64,000 nt of DNA from Actinomycetes bacterium (GTDB lineage Bacteria > Actinomycetota > Acidimicrobiia > Acidimicrobiales > Microtrichaceae), in assembly GCA_023389745.1 (NCBI GenBank), contig JAEWED010000106.1, forward strand, positions 1-64,000. The letters are read 5' to 3'. Shown one piece after another: positions 52,571 to 61,279 of this stretch (the stretch's first letter is position 1; the number at the start of each line of letters is the position of its first letter). The notes beneath the pieces were generated by a model that was not told the DNA's origin, made no database searches, and was given only the letters and a program-made list of their open reading frames with translations. The position numbers and the translations under genes were made by a program.

Positions 52571-53866
52571 ATGGGGGCGATCAGGGGGCGAACGGTCCGA
52601 CGCGCGGCGGCGGTCGTCGTGGCGTGCCTCGCTGCGGCGACGGCGTGCGCGCCGCCCGACGACGGCACGCCGGCGACGCCAGGGTGGACCACGACCCGGT
52701 TCGCGTTCACGCAGTCACCCACCCACAACGTGAGTCGGATCGGCAGCTGGACCACCGAGGACGCCTTCGCCTACCTCGAGTGGACCCAGCACCACGGATC
52801 AGGCAGCAGTGCCGAGCTGGTGATCCACCCTCGCACCGGACCCGGCGGCAACGACCTCGGCGCCCCACAACGGGTGCCGGCCGGGGTCTCGATCGACGGG
52901 CTGATGGGCGAGCACTTCATCGGCCTCACCGGATCGGTCCAGACCGGAGAGACCGAGGTGACCTTGTACCGCTCCGAGTCGGGCACGTGGGGAGCGGACG
53001 GGACCGTCACCATCCCGACCGGCTACCAGTTCGCGGTGCTGACCGACGACTGGCTCGTCGCCCGCAACCTGGTCGGCGGTCCGGGCCCCGACACCGGAGC
53101 GCTCCTGGCGTACCCGCTCGACTCGACCGGCCCGACGATCCAGGCCGGCGCGCCGGTCACGATCGAGCCCGACCCGGGCTGGCCCCTCGAGCTCCAGCAG
53201 GGCTTCGGCCGCCGCGTCGTCGCCGACGGCGATCTGCTGGCGGTCTCCACCGCTCCGTACGGCGTCGACGGTCCCGGCTTCGTCAGCATCTACGAGCAGT
53301 CCGGCGGCACGTGGACACCGGCGCAGACGCTCACGTCGCCGCTCGGGGCGAACCTGTTCGGCAACTACCTGGCGATCGACGACGGCGCCACGGTCGACCG
53401 CCTGGCGCTCGCGCCGCAGGGCAACTCGATGGCGACCCTCGGCGTCGATGTGTACGCCGATGACGGCGACGGCTTCGAGCTCGAGCAGTCGATCCCTCGC
53501 TCGTCGGACCCGGACCTGCAGAACGGCCTGCTGCTCGGCTACTCGATCGCGATCGACGGCGACCTGCTCGTGTTCACCACGCGGAGCACCGAGGTCGCGT
53601 CGTCCGAACCGGGCCACGCCCCGGTCACGGTCGGCCACGTGGCGGTGCACCGACAGGGCACGTCGGGATGGGAACTCGAGGACGAGCTCCGGTTCGGTGC
53701 CGACCCGTACGACGCAGATGTCGTCCAGGCGTTGCCGTGGAAGGTCGACGTCGCCGCAGGACACGTCGCGGTGTCGCTGCTCGTCACCGGCGACCCGCCC
53801 CCCGGGTGCGGGGCGTTCGGCTGCATCAACCTCGGCTTCGAGGCCCTCGCCCTCGACCGACGCTGA
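52571..53866 (+). CDS. Lipoprotein of unknown function, probable beta-propeller
   Basis: A 431-residue protein with a signal peptide and lipobox-like A-A-A-T-A-C (Cys about 26). The body has repeated units of about 50-60 residues with G-D-L-L-A-V-S, G-N-Y-L-A-I-D-D-G and G-D-L-L-V-F-T-T strands separated by G-x-W, as in proteins with FG-GAP or kelch-like blades. This is inference from spacing. C-G-A-F-G-C near the C terminus may form a disulfide. ATG 52571 follows GGAGGGGGT at 5 bases. No partner evident. Confidence 0.65.
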   Translation: MGAIRGRTVRRAAAVVVACLAAATACAPPDDGTPATPGWTTTRFAFTQSPTHNVSRIGSWTTEDAFAYLEWTQHHGSGSSAELVIHPRTGPGGNDLGAPQRVPAGVSIDGLMGEHFIGLTGSVQTGETEVTLYRSESGTWGADGTVTIPTGYQFAVLTDDWLVARNLVGGPGPDTGALLAYPLDSTGPTIQAGAPVTIEPDPGWPLELQQGFGRRVVADGDLLAVSTAPYGVDGPGFVSIYEQSGGTWTPAQTLTSPLGANLFGNYLAIDDGATVDRLALAPQGNSMATLGVDVYADDGDGFELEQSIPRSSDPDLQNGLLLGYSIAIDGDLLVFTTRSTEVASSEPGHAPVTVGHVAVHRQGTSGWELEDELRFGADPYDADVVQALPWKVDVAAGHVAVSLLVTGDPPPGCGAFGCINLGFEALALDRR

Positions 53867-53881
53867 TCGGAGCGACGGTGC

Positions 53882-54979
53882 TCAGTAGAGCCCGTCGCGG
53901 TAGTTCTGCTCGATCCCCTCGTGCAGGTCGTCGACGGGCACCAGGCGCTCGGCGTCGTCGTCGGTGCCGAGACCGGCGTGCAGCTGCACGTGGTCCGACC
54001 ACATCTGGCTCGCCCGGGGCAGCGTGCCCGGCTCGATGTGCCGGTCCCGGTCCCACAGCACCGCCGCGTCGATCGCCGGATCGAGGCGCAGCGCGACCCG
54101 GTCGGCTCGCAGCACGACCGCCGCGAGCGGCACCTTGGTGTTCACCTCGAGCCCTGCCCGCAGCACCTCGTCGTCGGTCACCGTCGCCGTGCCGGACACC
54201 TCGAGCACGTGCCGTGAGCCCGGCACCAGGGCGACCAGGCTGAGCTCGGGGCGGTCCATCAGGTTGTGCAGCGTGTCGGTGCGCAGGTTGCCGGGACGAT
54301 CCGGCACGACGAGTCGCCCGTCGTCGAGCACGTGCACGAAGCCGACCGGGTCGCCCTTCGGGCTCACGTCCGCGCCGCCGTCGCCGTCGACCGAGGCGAG
54401 CGTGCAGAACGGGCTCGCCGCCAGGAAGGCACGAACGGCTGGCAGTTCCAGGCACTCCGCTCCCCCGTGGATCGACGCTCCCCCGGTCGATCCCGAGGCG
54501 ACCAGCTCGGCGCCGACCCAGGACTCCTCGCCCACGGGCTCGGCGCTCCAGAGCTTCGAGCGGATGATCGCCTTGGCGCAGTGCACGAACGCCTCTTCGA
54601 CCTGCACCGTCGGCACCGGGCCGTCGAGCGACAGACGCCCGTTGACCCGCAGGGTCTCGCCGTAACCGGGAACGAGACTCAGCAGTCCGGCGGCGGCACC
54701 GTGCACCAGCTCGGAGCGGTCGGCCACCGAGCCCAGCGTGAGCTCGGTCGGTCCGGTCGGCTCGGCGTGACCGGGCGCCCCTCCGACCAGTGACGTGCCG
54801 AGCGTGCCGTCGGCCCGGACGTGCCCGAGGAACGACAGCGGCGAACGGGCCAACAGCGCCCGGCAGTGCTCGTCGAGGAACGGGATCGACTTGTACTCGC
54901 CCGCCGGTGTGCGCGCTCCGACCACGGCCTCGAGCTCGGCGACGGTGGTCAGGGCGGCGCTGCCGTGGGTCGAGGTCAT
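53882..54979 (-). CDS. Pyridoxamine 5'-phosphate oxidase-like FMN split-barrel protein, duplicated
   Basis: A 365-residue protein built from two flavin split-barrel halves. The C-terminal half (about 180-330) is well conserved: F-L-A-A-S-P-F-C-T-L-A-S-V-D, S-P-K-G-D-P-V-G-F, D-R-P-G-N-L-R-T-D-T and S-G-T-A-T-V. The N-terminal half (about 40-140) is a weaker copy, L-S-F-L-G-H-V-R-A-D-G-T. Family members bind FMN or F420. Likely a cytoplasmic oxidoreductase or flavin-binding protein; substrate unknown. Divergent from a cupin gene. ATG 54979 is the only good start. Confidence 0.82.
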   Translation of the reverse strand: MTSTHGSAALTTVAELEAVVGARTPAGEYKSIPFLDEHCRALLARSPLSFLGHVRADGTLGTSLVGGAPGHAEPTGPTELTLGSVADRSELVHGAAAGLLSLVPGYGETLRVNGRLSLDGPVPTVQVEEAFVHCAKAIIRSKLWSAEPVGEESWVGAELVASGSTGGASIHGGAECLELPAVRAFLAASPFCTLASVDGDGGADVSPKGDPVGFVHVLDDGRLVVPDRPGNLRTDTLHNLMDRPELSLVALVPGSRHVLEVSGTATVTDDEVLRAGLEVNTKVPLAAVVLRADRVALRLDPAIDAAVLWDRDRHIEPGTLPRASQMWSDHVQLHAGLGTDDDAERLVPVDDLHEGIEQNYRDGLY

Positions 54980-55049
54980 GAGCGCCGAGGCTACCGGCGG
55001 CCCGGCGATCCGCTCCGATCCGGAGTGAGGTCCCATCCGTTCACGACCC

Positions 55050-55064
55050 CACCTCGCAGAGGTG
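55050..55064. promoter_or_regulatory. 6-bp inverted repeat upstream of the cupin gene
   Basis: CACCTC-GCA-GAGGTG lies in the divergent region between the split-barrel and cupin genes, 14 bases before the cupin start. Small and possibly chance; GAGGTG may also act as a ribosome site. Confidence 0.3.
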
Positions 55065-55078
55065 TCATCGTGGTGGCC

Positions 55079-55516
55079 ATGACCAGCGATCTCCAACCGG
55101 CGCCCACCGGTCGCACCATCGTGCTCGGCCCCGACGAGGGCCGCTCCTATCCGTGCGGCGACATGCGTGCGGTGTTCAAGTCCGACGGCGACGAGACCGA
55201 CCGCACCTACTCGATCTCGGAGTGGATCCTCGAGCCCGGGTGCCAGGGGCCGGGCTCGCACCGCCACGAGGCGAACGACGACGTGTTCTTCGTGCTCGAG
55301 GGCAGCGTGACCTTCGTGCTCGACGGCCGGGTCCACGTCGCCGCGCCGGGCGCCTTCGTGCGCGTCCCGCCGGGAGTCGAGCACGGCTTCGCCAACGACG
55401 GCGACGTGCCGGCGCGCTTCCTCAACATCTACGTCCCCGGCGGCTTCGAGGACGACATGCCGTCGATCGTCGAGTGGTTCGCCCAACACCCGACGCCTGC
55501 GGCGCACCCGAGCTGA
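55079..55516 (+). CDS. Cupin domain protein
   Basis: A 145-residue single cupin. Motif 1 is S-H-R-H-E-A-N-D-D-V-F-F-V-L-E-G (two His and a Glu-position ligand) and motif 2 is V-P-P-G-V-E-H-G-F-A-N, giving an intact metal site. A small dioxygenase, isomerase or sensor is possible; no substrate can be assigned. Followed by a repeat-rich gap leading into the transporter gene. Confidence 0.85.
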   Translation: MTSDLQPAPTGRTIVLGPDEGRSYPCGDMRAVFKSDGDETDRTYSISEWILEPGCQGPGSHRHEANDDVFFVLEGSVTFVLDGRVHVAAPGAFVRVPPGVEHGFANDGDVPARFLNIYVPGGFEDDMPSIVEWFAQHPTPAAHPS

Positions 55517-55562
55517 CACGCACCCCAGCTGACCGAACCCCCGAGCTGACCGAGCACCTGCG
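55517..55562. repeat. Degenerate ~17-bp repeat (CTGACCGA words) at a gene junction
   Basis: The sequence from the cupin stop onward repeats GCTGAC plus about 11 bases four times: GCTGACACGC, GCTGACCGAA, GCTGACCGAG and GCTGACCGAC. The last copy is where the transporter's N terminus is expected. Confidence 0.6.
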
Positions 55563-56645
55563 CTGACCGACGACCTGCTGACGATCCTTCCGGCGCTGCT
55601 CTTCCTGTGCACCGCCGTGCCCCTCGCCGCGCTGCTGGACCGGCTGGGGTTCTTCGCCGCGTGCGCGGACGCGATCGCCCGCGACCGCGACGAGGTCCCC
55701 GTGCTCGCACTGTGGGTCCTCGCCGCGGCGACCACCGCGGTGTTGAACCTGGACACCACGATCGTGCTGCTGACCCCGCTCTACGTCCGCCTGGCTCGCA
55801 ACGCCCACCTGCCCCAAGCGGGACACGACGCCGACCGTGCCGAGCTCGTGCTCGGCGTCGCGGTCGTCCCGCTGCTGCTCGCGGCGTTCGCGTCGTCGTT
55901 CCTGCCCGTGTCGAACCTGACGACGATCATCCTGGCCGAACGCACCGAGCTGAGCAGCGGCGACGTGCTCGTGCACCTGGGTCCGGCGAGCCTGGCGGCG
56001 TGCACCGTCGGTTGGCTGCTGCACCGGCGCCGCCACCCGATCGTGCTGCGGGAGCTGCCCGCCACTGCACTCGACGCCGCGGCGTTGCGTGTCGGCGGCG
56101 CGGTCGTGGCGTTCCTGCTCGTCGGCTTCGTCGCCGGCCCCTACGTCGGGATCGACGCATGGGTCGTCGCCCTGGTCGCGGACATCGCGCTGGCGCTGCG
56201 GCTCCGCCACCTGCCGTGGCGTCGGGTGCCCGTCGTGACCGCAGCAGCAATCGCGGCCCTCTCGCTCGTCGTGTCGCTGCTGCCGGATGACCTGCTCGAT
56301 CCGCTGTGGGACACCGCCGGCACTCCGGGCGTGCTCGCCGCTGGCGGTGTGGGCACGGCGCTCGCGAACGCCGTGAACAACCTGCCCGCCGCCCTCGTCG
56401 CCGCCAACGGCGTCGAGCAGCAGAGCTGGGCGCTGTGGTCGTACCTGCTGGCGATCAACGTCGGCGCCGTCCTGTTGCCGATCGGGGCGGTGGCCAACCT
56501 GCTGTGGTGGCGCATCCTGCGCGACGAAGGTGTGCACATCGGTCTGCACAGCTACCTGCGACTCGTCGTGCCGGTCGCCGCGCCGGCGCTGGCGGTCGCC
56601 GTCGCCGTGCTCGCGCTGCAGCAGGCGCTCGTCCGAGTGGGGTGA
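55563..56645 (+). CDS. ArsB/NhaD (SLC13-like) ion transporter family membrane protein; start uncertain
   Basis: A membrane protein of about 360 residues with ten or so helices and the ArsB/NhaD signature A-V-N-N-L-P-A-A-L near residue 280, plus A-S-S-F-L-P-V-S-N-L-T-T-I in the first half. The first canonical start in frame is GTG 55617, but it would cut the first membrane helix (L-L-T-I-L-P-A-L-L-F-L). The frame is open back to 55533 without ATG, GTG or TTG, so CTG 55563 (L-T-D-D-L-L-T) is proposed, or the repeat expansion has damaged the start. Family members export arsenite or exchange sodium; ion not predictable. Confidence 0.7.
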   Translation: MTDDLLTILPALLFLCTAVPLAALLDRLGFFAACADAIARDRDEVPVLALWVLAAATTAVLNLDTTIVLLTPLYVRLARNAHLPQAGHDADRAELVLGVAVVPLLLAAFASSFLPVSNLTTIILAERTELSSGDVLVHLGPASLAACTVGWLLHRRRHPIVLRELPATALDAAALRVGGAVVAFLLVGFVAGPYVGIDAWVVALVADIALALRLRHLPWRRVPVVTAAAIAALSLVVSLLPDDLLDPLWDTAGTPGVLAAGGVGTALANAVNNLPAALVAANGVEQQSWALWSYLLAINVGAVLLPIGAVANLLWWRILRDEGVHIGLHSYLRLVVPVAAPALAVAVAVLALQQALVRVG

Positions 56646-56690
56646 TCCACGCTGGCTACGGTGGGTCGATCTCGACCCCGGGGGGACCGG

Positions 56691-57956
56691 ATGGACTTCG
56701 AACTGCCCGACGCGCTGCAGCAGTACCTGCACGAGCTCGACCGCTTCATCGACGACGAGATCCGGCCGTTGGAGCAGGTCGACGACAACATCCGCTTCTT
56801 CGACCACCGCCGTGAGCACGCCCGCACCGACTGGGACCGAGGCGGTGTCCCCCGTGAGGACTGGGGCGAGCTGCTCGCCGAGGTCCGACGCCGAGCGGAC
56901 GCGGCCGGCCACTTCCGGTTCGCGCTGCCCGAGTCGCTCGGCGGACGCGACGGGTCGAACCTGTGGATGGCGGTCATCCGGGAGCACCTGGCCGCCAAGG
57001 GCCTCGGGCTGCACAACGACCTGCAGAACGAGCACTCGATCGTCGCCAACAACGTCGGCGCGCTGTTGATGCTCGCCCACGGCTCCGACGAGCAGCGCGA
57101 CGAGTGGCTCGAGGACCTCGCCGCGGGCCGTCGCGGCTTCGCCTTCGCGATCACCGAACCGGCGCACGGCTCCGACGCCACCCACATGGAGACCACGGCG
57201 CGTCGCGTCGCCGACGGCTGGGTCATCGACGGCGAGAAGACGTGGAACTCAGGCGTGCACGACGCGGCAGCCGACCTGATCTTCGCCCGGACCAGCGGCG
57301 AGGCGGGCGACGCCCACGGCATCTCGGCGTTCCTCGTGCCGACCGACGCCGAGGGGTTCGTCGTCGAGGAGTACCTCTGGACGTTCAACATGCCGACCGA
57401 CCACGCCCACGTCACGCTGCGCGGCGTGCACGTGCCCGACAGCGCCCTCTTCGGCGAGGAGGGCCGCGGCCTCGAGGTCGCACAGCGCTTCTTCAACGAG
57501 AACCGCATCCGCCAGGCGGCGTCGAGCGCCGGTGCGGCCAGGTTCTGCATCGACGCCTCGGTCGAGTACGCCAAGGAGCGGGCCCCCTTCGGCGCGGCGC
57601 TGTCGCGCAACCAGGGCATCCAGTTCCCCCTGGTCGAGCTGCGCAGCACCTACGAGATGCTCAACGTGTTCATCCAGCGCACCGCGTGGCTGATGGACCG
57701 CGACGGCGCGTTCTCGCAGTCCGGGCAGGTGTCGATGTGCAACTACGTCGCGAACCGCCTGTGCTGCGATGCCGCCGACCGTGCGATGCAGGTGCACGGC
57801 GGGCTCGGCTACTCGCGGCACAAGCCCTTCGAGCACATCTACCGGCACCACCGCCGCTACCGCATCACCGAAGGCGCCGAGGAGATCCAGATGCGCCGGG
57901 TCGCGGGCTACATGTTCGGCTTCATGGGCGGCTCGGCTCCCAAGGGCGTCGGCTGA
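56691..57956 (+). CDS. Acyl-CoA dehydrogenase family protein
   Basis: A 421-residue flavoenzyme. The middle domain shows A-I-T-E-P-A-H-G-S-D and V-I-D-G-E-K-T-W-N-S-G; the C-terminal domain shows E-R-A-P-F-G-A-A-L-S-R-N-Q, M-Q-V-H-G-G-L-G-Y-S-R and I-T-E-G-A-E-E-I-Q. These match the ACAD type acting on medium or unusual acyl-CoA, related to actinobacterial FadE proteins. ATG 56691 follows GGGGGGACC. It stands alone and ends 21 bases before the convergent beta-lactamase-like gene. Confidence 0.9.
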   Translation: MDFELPDALQQYLHELDRFIDDEIRPLEQVDDNIRFFDHRREHARTDWDRGGVPREDWGELLAEVRRRADAAGHFRFALPESLGGRDGSNLWMAVIREHLAAKGLGLHNDLQNEHSIVANNVGALLMLAHGSDEQRDEWLEDLAAGRRGFAFAITEPAHGSDATHMETTARRVADGWVIDGEKTWNSGVHDAAADLIFARTSGEAGDAHGISAFLVPTDAEGFVVEEYLWTFNMPTDHAHVTLRGVHVPDSALFGEEGRGLEVAQRFFNENRIRQAASSAGAARFCIDASVEYAKERAPFGAALSRNQGIQFPLVELRSTYEMLNVFIQRTAWLMDRDGAFSQSGQVSMCNYVANRLCCDAADRAMQVHGGLGYSRHKPFEHIYRHHRRYRITEGAEEIQMRRVAGYMFGFMGGSAPKGVG

Positions 57957-57977
57957 CACCGACGATGGTGAGCGCGC

Positions 57978-58808
57978 TCACTTGGTGAGCGAGCCGGCCA
58001 CCGCGCCGGCGACACGCTCGACCATCGGCACACCTTCGCCGAGGGACCGCCAGCCGTCCGACAGGATCGCGATGGAGTAGCCGCCGCCGTCGGGATCCGC
58101 GACGTACCCGACGGAGTTGACCCGCCAGCCGCAGCACGTCGAGCCGAAGAAGCCGTTCTTGTGGCCGACCGTCCAGTCCTCGGGCACGCCGGCGCGGATG
58201 CCCCAGCGCTGGTCCTCGCGGATGTTGAGCATCTGCCACCAGGCCCGCCCGCGGTTCACCGGCGTGAGCAGGTCACCCTGCAGGAGCCGGTGCACGAAGG
58301 CGGCCTGGTCCTCGGCGGTGGTCGTCGTGAGCCCCCAGGTCGGGCTCGTCTCGACCGTGGCGTGCAGGCCGAGCCGCTCGCCGTAGGCCGACATCGCCGG
58401 CCCGCCCCCGAGGTTCACCCACAGCGCCGACGCGGCGGGGTCGTCCGAGGAGTGCATCATCGGGGTGACCTTCGAGAACTCCCAGTTCGACAGGTCACGT
58501 CCCTGGTCCTGCGCCCGCAGGAACGTGGCGGCCATGATCTCGAGCTTCACCACCGACGCCGTCGTGACCCGCTGACCTCGCCGCAGGTGGTACCAGCAGC
58601 CGGTCCGGTCGTCGTACACGGACGCCGTGAGGTGGTGCGCGGCGGCACCCATCGCGTCGAGGTCGCGTTGCAGCTCCGCGGTGAAGGGATCCGGCTTGCA
58701 CTCACCGGTCGGCGGACCGGGCGGTGGCGCAGGGGGCTCGCACGCGGAGGCGACCAGCACCGCGGCCACCAGCAGCACGAGGACGGCGAGGGGTCGCGTC
58801 CGGGACAT
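57978..58808 (-). CDS. Beta-lactamase class A-like serine hydrolase lipoprotein
   Basis: A 276-residue exported protein with lipobox V-A-S-A-C (Cys about 23) and a Pro-rich linker. The penicillin-binding fold shows S-V-V-K (Ser about 85) as SxxK, S-S-D-D in place of SDN, and H-K-N-G in place of KTG. The Ser and both Lys are kept, so an active-site serine hydrolase is likely, but a true class A beta-lactamase usually has SDN and KTG; a D,D-peptidase or other hydrolase is possible. ATG 58808 shares one base with the TetR stop, so it is co-transcribed with that operon. Confidence 0.8.
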   Translation of the reverse strand: MSRTRPLAVLVLLVAAVLVASACEPPAPPPGPPTGECKPDPFTAELQRDLDAMGAAAHHLTASVYDDRTGCWYHLRRGQRVTTASVVKLEIMAATFLRAQDQGRDLSNWEFSKVTPMMHSSDDPAASALWVNLGGGPAMSAYGERLGLHATVETSPTWGLTTTTAEDQAAFVHRLLQGDLLTPVNRGRAWWQMLNIREDQRWGIRAGVPEDWTVGHKNGFFGSTCCGWRVNSVGYVADPDGGGYSIAILSDGWRSLGEGVPMVERVAGAVAGSLTK

Positions 58809-59341
58809 CACCGCACAGTAGCGAGCAGGTCGAGCAGATCGTCGACGCCCCGGATGGCGTTCGGCCACGGCGGTTCGACGCGGGCGACGCCCATCGAGAA
58901 GACGACCTCGGCGCGCGCCCGGGCCTCGTTGGTGTCGCAGCCGAGCTCGCAGAAGATCTCGGCGATGAAGTCGAGCAGCACGTGATCCAAGGCGCGCACC
59001 GCCGCCGCAGCGGCGGCGTTGGAGGTGGCCCACTCGCGCATCGCGGCGTGCAGCGGGCCCATCTCCTGGTCGACGAACACCTCCTGCAACCCCAGCAGCC
59101 GGTCGCGCGGCGACAGCGGCGCGAGCCGGTACAGCACCGCCCGCGGCTGGACGTCACCGAAGTAGGCAGCGAGCTCGTCGCGGTACTGCTCCATGCCGCG
59201 GAAGTGGTGGTAGAAGCTGCCCGTCGTGCGGCGCAGCCGATGGGTCAGCTCGGCGAGCTTGACCGCCGAGAAGCCGCCCTCGCGCAGCAGATCCTGGCCG
59301 GCGTCGAGCCATGCGGTACGTCGCACGTCGCTGGCGCTCAC
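58808..59341 (-). CDS. TetR family transcriptional regulator
   Basis: A 177-residue regulator with N-terminal helix-turn-helix at about residues 15-58 (A-G-Q-D-L-L-R-E-G-G-F-S-A-V-K and T-T-G-S-F-Y-H-H-F-R-G). The ligand domain is short and helical. GTG 59341 overlaps the hydrolase stop (GTGA) and its stop shares a base with the next ATG. Fourth gene of the catabolic operon, probably autoregulating it. Confidence 0.83.
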   Translation of the reverse strand: MSASDVRRTAWLDAGQDLLREGGFSAVKLAELTHRLRRTTGSFYHHFRGMEQYRDELAAYFGDVQPRAVLYRLAPLSPRDRLLGLQEVFVDQEMGPLHAAMREWATSNAAAAAAVRALDHVLLDFIAEIFCELGCDTNEARARAEVVFSMGVARVEPPWPNAIRGVDDLLDLLATVR

Positions 59342-60522
59342 GGCACTGCGGGCGAGGCGGCGTCGGGCGCGAGGTCGTGCTCGGAGAGCCACAGGCCGAC
59401 GACACCGGCGGCCTCCTCGAGCCGGGGCGGCTGGTCGGGGCCGATGTAGTAGTGGTTCGCACCCTCGACGCAGTGCAGCGCCTTGTCGTCGTGGGCGACC
59501 GCGTCGTACATCGAGATCGCGAGCTGCGGGTAGCAGACGTTGTCCGCGCCGTTGTAGACGACCAACGTCGGCACGGTGATCGCCGCGGCGGCACGCAGCC
59601 CGTCCGCGAGCGCGTCGTCGTGGCTCCACTGGCTCAACCAGCTGCGCAGCGTGCAGAACCGTGCGAGGCCGACCGGGCCGTTGTTCACCAGGCGCGGGTC
59701 GCCCAGATACGACTCTCCCGCGACCCGGTCGTTCGGGTCGATCGTGACGTCGAGGACCGCCGGATCGGCCATGGTGCCGTGCACCACGAAGCCACGCTCC
59801 TCGTGCGGTCGGTCCTGGTCGCGCAGCCGGTCGAGCTCGGCGTGCACCCAGCGCGTGATGCGACGGTTCCGCTCGACCTGTGCGTCGCGGTATCGGGCCA
59901 ACCAGTCACGGTCGTACGGCGCCTCACGTCCCGCCGCGTACAGGTCGAGCTCGGCGTCGCGCAGGTCCGGATCCTCCTCGTCGACCACGGCGGGGTCGAG
60001 GGAGTCGGTGAGCACGCCGTGGCGGCTCGGGTGCGCGGCGATCAGCACGACCGCGTCCGCCGGGATCAGATCGGCGGCGGTCAGGTCGGGGCGACCGCCG
60101 CCCGGGGGCGCGGTGACCGTCGGACGCTCGGCCTGCTCCTGGTAGTACAGCGACAGCGAACCGCCGCCGCTCCACCCGGCGAGCACGACCTTGTCGTAGC
60201 CCAGGCGTTCCTTGGCGTCGCGCACCGCGGCGCCCAGGTCGAGCACGACCTTCTCCATGATGAGCGCGACGTCGCTGCGGTAGCGGCTGTTGCAGTAGAT
60301 GACGTGGTGGCCGTCGCGGGCCAGGCGACGCACCATCGGCAGGTACGCGCCGCCACCGACGGGGTGCATGAACACCAGCACCGTGTCCGAGGGGACCCCG
60401 CGGGGTCGCAGCAGGTAGGACTCGCACACGACGATGCCCTCGGGGCCGCCGTAGGTGTCCTTGAAGTCGGCCTGCTCGGCGTAGACGAGCGGGTACGGGA
60501 TCTCCTCGACGTCGTGGCGCAC
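59338..60522 (-). CDS. Alpha/beta hydrolase
   Basis: A 394-residue hydrolase. Nucleophile elbow L-A-G-W-S-G-G-G-S-L (Ser about 119), oxyanion region F-M-H-P-V-G-G-G-A-Y, acid likely in Y-N-G-A-D-N-V and the catalytic His in G-A-N-H-Y-Y-I-G. The fold is complete with a lid of about 150 residues. Adjacent flavin hydroxylase-like and VOC genes suggest a role in ring-cleavage product or ester hydrolysis. GTG 60522 follows the VOC stop by 2 bases. Confidence 0.85.
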   Translation of the reverse strand: MRHDVEEIPYPLVYAEQADFKDTYGGPEGIVVCESYLLRPRGVPSDTVLVFMHPVGGGAYLPMVRRLARDGHHVIYCNSRYRSDVALIMEKVVLDLGAAVRDAKERLGYDKVVLAGWSGGGSLSLYYQEQAERPTVTAPPGGGRPDLTAADLIPADAVVLIAAHPSRHGVLTDSLDPAVVDEEDPDLRDAELDLYAAGREAPYDRDWLARYRDAQVERNRRITRWVHAELDRLRDQDRPHEERGFVVHGTMADPAVLDVTIDPNDRVAGESYLGDPRLVNNGPVGLARFCTLRSWLSQWSHDDALADGLRAAAAITVPTLVVYNGADNVCYPQLAISMYDAVAHDDKALHCVEGANHYYIGPDQPPRLEEAAGVVGLWLSEHDLAPDAASPAVP

Positions 60523-60524
60523 GT

Positions 60525-61268
60525 TCAGCCCTCCCCACCCGCGGCGGCGCGCGCTCGCAGGACCCGCGGCGAGTCGGGCACGCTGGCGACGCGGGCCACG
60601 ACGTCGTCGGGCAGCGACGCCATCAACGCCATCTCGTCGGGCGGATACGCCATGAGCGGCATGCCGGTGTCGAGCGACGGTTGGGCCACGGGCTCGTCAC
60701 CGGGCACGAAGGGCGCCGGGTCTCGGAAGCGGGCGACGTCCGCCGCGCTGATGCCCGCAGCGGCACACACCTCCGGGTCGATCCAGTCGTCGCCGTCGAT
60801 GGCCGCGGGCGACCACGCGACCTCGAGGGTGAGCCCTTCGGGGCCGGCGAAGTACAGCGACTTGCACATGCCGTGGTCCAACGGCCCGAGCGCGACGACC
60901 CCCGCAGCGCGCAGGCGGTCGCGGATCGCGAGCAGGCCCTCTTCGGTCGAGACGGCGAACGCGACGTGCTGCATGGTGCCCGGCGCGCTCACACCGGCGC
61001 CGGTGCCGGCGTGGGTGACCCCGAGCGTGGGCTCGACGTCCTCGACGCCGGGCACCATGCAGAACGCCAGGTACGTCGTGGGGTTCAGCTCGACGAACCC
61101 GTGCCACGCGCCGTCCACGCCGTGCATGTCGTAGAGCGCGACCAGCGGCAGGCCGAGCACCTGGGTGAAGAACTCGAGCTGGCCCTTCATGTCGTTGGTC
61201 ATCACCGCCAGGTGGTGCACACTGTCTGGCGAGGTGGGAGTGGCCGGCGAGGTGGGAGTGGTCGTCAT
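60525..61268 (-). CDS. VOC (glyoxalase/extradiol dioxygenase superfamily) protein
   Basis: A 247-residue vicinal-oxygen-chelate protein. D-S-V-H-H-L-A-V-M-T-N-D-M gives a metal His, M-Q-H-V-A-F-A-V the second, and L-E-V-A-W the Glu; these are the three ligands of an active VOC fold in about residues 15-170. The last 75 residues are a Pro/Asp/Ala-rich extension not part of the fold. ATG 61268 follows AAGGAG. Third in order after the flavin hydroxylase-like gene; may be a ring-cleavage dioxygenase or isomerase. Confidence 0.8.
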   Translation of the reverse strand: MTTTPTSPATPTSPDSVHHLAVMTNDMKGQLEFFTQVLGLPLVALYDMHGVDGAWHGFVELNPTTYLAFCMVPGVEDVEPTLGVTHAGTGAGVSAPGTMQHVAFAVSTEEGLLAIRDRLRAAGVVALGPLDHGMCKSLYFAGPEGLTLEVAWSPAAIDGDDWIDPEVCAAAGISAADVARFRDPAPFVPGDEPVAQPSLDTGMPLMAYPPDEMALMASLPDDVVARVASVPDSPRVLRARAAAGGEG

Positions 61269-61279
61269 GGGGAGCTCCT

